DNA from: Mycolicibacterium alvei
Lineage (GTDB): Bacteria > Actinomycetota > Actinomycetes > Mycobacteriales > Mycobacteriaceae
Assembly: GCF_010727325.1 (NCBI RefSeq)
Contig: NZ_AP022565.1
Coordinates: 806,001 to 870,000 of the forward strand
Reading direction: 5' to 3'
DNA length: 64,000 bases
Positions 62,859 through 64,000 of the stretch are shown in pieces (within the stretch, counting starts at the first letter, position 1; the number at the start of each line of letters is the position of its first letter). The position numbers and the translations under genes were made by a program. The notes beneath the pieces were generated by a model, which was not told the DNA's origin, did not search any database, and saw nothing but the letters and a program-made list of their open reading frames with translations.

Positions 62859-63100
62859 ATGGAGACCAGCAGTAACGTTTTCATCGTCTTCGTGGTGTTC
62901 GCGGTGGCAATGCTCATCGCGGTCTTCGCGTGGGTGGCGGGCAACAAACGCTGTCAGAAGCCGACATCTGTGCGGCCCCAGACTGGGGTCTGCCCCAGCG
63001 GGACGACATCCACCGCAACGCGGCGCCGACCTCCCCTGAGCAGTTCAACGACCCAGTGGGACCACGCTATCCAGCTGGTCATCAGCAGCATTTTCACTGA
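62859..63100 (+). pseudogene. Small membrane protein, probably frameshifted
   Basis: ATG 62859 has a good AGGAG. METSSNVFIVFVVFAVAMLI and AVFAWVAGNKR form one membrane helix with a cytosolic anchor. After Lys-Arg the annotated frame turns to Ser/Thr/Arg-rich sequence and runs into the next gene. The other frame reads LSEADICAAPDWGLPQRDDI, then HRNAAPTSPEQFNDPVGPRY and stops at TGA 63098-63100, just before the next ribosome site. A 1-nt loss near 62952 is the simplest explanation; the native protein would be about 80 residues. Confidence 0.55.
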
Positions 63101-63111
63101 CTGGAGGATAG

Positions 63112-64000
63112 ATGCCACGGACGGTCGGCATTGAGGAAGAGTTCCACCTTGTCGACCTCACGACCAGGCGGTTGGCAGCGCGTGCACCAGAGCTGCTGCA
63201 ACTTCTGTCTGACAGTTATGTGGCCGAATTGCAGGGCTGCGTCGTGGAGACGAACGGCAGCGTGGTCAGTACCCTTACGGAACTGCGGGCTGATCTGACA
63301 GCGAGACGCCGAGTCCTAGTCGATACGGCGTCTACTCTCGGGTTGGGCGTGGTTGCCGCAGGCGCTGTTCCATTGTCGGTGCCCAGTGAGATGCGCGTGA
63401 CCCAGACTTCCCGCTATCAGCAGATGCTTGCCGACTATCAGCTGTTGGCGCGCGAGCAACTGATCTGCGGTACCCAGATTCACGTAGGAATCGACGACCG
63501 CGACGAGTCGGTCCTGGTGGCCGGCCGGGTGGCGGCATATGTTCCGACTCTGCTCGCATTGAGTGCGAGTTCACCATTCTGGTCCGACGGATCTGACACC
63601 GGCTACAGCAGTGTCCGCACACTGGTATGGCAACGATGGCCCACCACCGGTTTGGCTCCCCCGGCCAAGTCAGCCGCGGAGTACGACACGTTGATCTCCA
63701 ATCTGGTTGCGACCGGGGTGATTAGCGACGCAGGGATGTCGTACTTTGACGTTCGCCCGGCCCTGCGAACGCCCACGTTGGAACTGCGCGTGTGTGACAG
63801 CTGTCCGCGGGCCGACACCATCGTCCTGATCGCGGCCCTGTTCCGCGCGCTCGTCGAACGCGAAGTCGAGGGCCTACGCGCCGGGGTGCCTTCCGCAATA
63901 GTGGTGCCCCCGCTCGGCCGCGCCGCGTTGTGGCGTGCTGCTCGATCAGGATTGGAAGGCGACCTCGTGGACTTGATAGGTCCGGCGAGTCGCCCTGCGG
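63112..64000 (+). CDS. Carboxylate-amine ligase, YbdK/glutamate-cysteine ligase type 2 (3' cut by window)
   Basis: ATG 63112 with GGAGG at 63103-63107; 296 residues are visible and the gene runs off the end. The N-terminus PRTVGIEEEFHLVD is the GCS2 signature (metal-binding Glu residues). CVVETNGSVVSTLTELRADL, CGTQIHVGIDD and RTPTLELRVCDSCPRADTI follow the family closely. Forms a gamma-glutamyl amide bond with ATP. Substrate in mycobacteria uncertain; it need not make glutathione, which mycobacteria lack. Confidence 0.92.
   Translation, partial: MPRTVGIEEEFHLVDLTTRRLAARAPELLQLLSDSYVAELQGCVVETNGSVVSTLTELRADLTARRRVLVDTASTLGLGVVAAGAVPLSVPSEMRVTQTSRYQQMLADYQLLAREQLICGTQIHVGIDDRDESVLVAGRVAAYVPTLLALSASSPFWSDGSDTGYSSVRTLVWQRWPTTGLAPPAKSAAEYDTLISNLVATGVISDAGMSYFDVRPALRTPTLELRVCDSCPRADTIVLIAALFRALVEREVEGLRAGVPSAIVVPPLGRAALWRAARSGLEGDLVDLIGPASRPA

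Noticed and set aside
1..64000. CRISPR array, tRNA or rRNA genes
   Set aside because: Looked for regularly spaced repeats and tRNA-like ends near the integrases and IS borders; nothing recognisable by eye. A covariance-model scan would settle it.

Overview
The window looks like chromosome of a mycobacterium, most likely a rapidly growing Mycolicibacterium-type species (inference). It has high GC and frequent GTG starts. It carries mycobacterial families: a RES/MbcT-type toxin pair, universal stress proteins, a WXG100-like/DUF1023/lipoprotein trio, a PknB-type Ser/Thr kinase, a DUF6131 mini-protein and a YbdK-type glutamate-cysteine ligase. No rRNA, tRNA or CRISPR array was recognised.

Layout. 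0-6 kb: toxin-antitoxin territory. It holds a RES toxin with its antitoxin (5' cut by the window edge), an HSL-type esterase, and a vapBC pair whose vapC is split by a complete IS21-family element (5-bp target duplication). A decayed mazF follows. 6-15 kb: a stress-type cluster with many broken genes (tetR fragment, CNNM/DUF21 gene, universal stress gene, methyltransferase). Intact genes here are a DUF2202 ferritin-like protein, a peroxiredoxin, a DsrE-like secreted protein, a two-domain universal stress protein, a ZIP transporter, and a GMC oxidoreductase-methyltransferase fusion with its TetR regulator. 15-20 kb: a recombinase/XRE/recombinase trio and a second tyrosine recombinase. 20.5-23.2 kb: a WXG100-like protein, a DUF1023 hydrolase and a lipoprotein. 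25-30 kb: a Tn7-like transposition operon (tnsA, tnsB/tniA, tnsC/tniB, tniQ) preceded by a small coupled ORF.

30-59 kb is a defence island: two large unknown proteins, a complete class 1 DISARM system on the minus strand (drmD, drmMI, then drmA, drmB, drmC), a HExxH-HicA-like fusion, and a Gabija pair (gajA, gajB). Diverged direct copies of a repeat array plus a VbhA-like gene lie at 18.4-19.1 kb and 59.1-59.6 kb and bracket the whole block. Its right edge cuts an alcohol dehydrogenase gene. 60-64 kb returns to chromosomal-looking genes.

The most notable feature is inside DISARM. Between the methylase gene drmMI and drmA sit a large serine recombinase gene and an inverted, N-terminally truncated second copy of the drmMI 3' region. 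The two copies share a 253-bp inverted repeat with a single mismatch, then diverge in the presumed target-recognition region. This is the architecture of a DNA-inversion switch that would exchange the methylase specificity domain. The silent cassette is currently interrupted by an IS3-family element whose own transposase gene is frameshifted, so the switch may be jammed. The recombinase stop overlaps the drmA start, so it is built into the operon.
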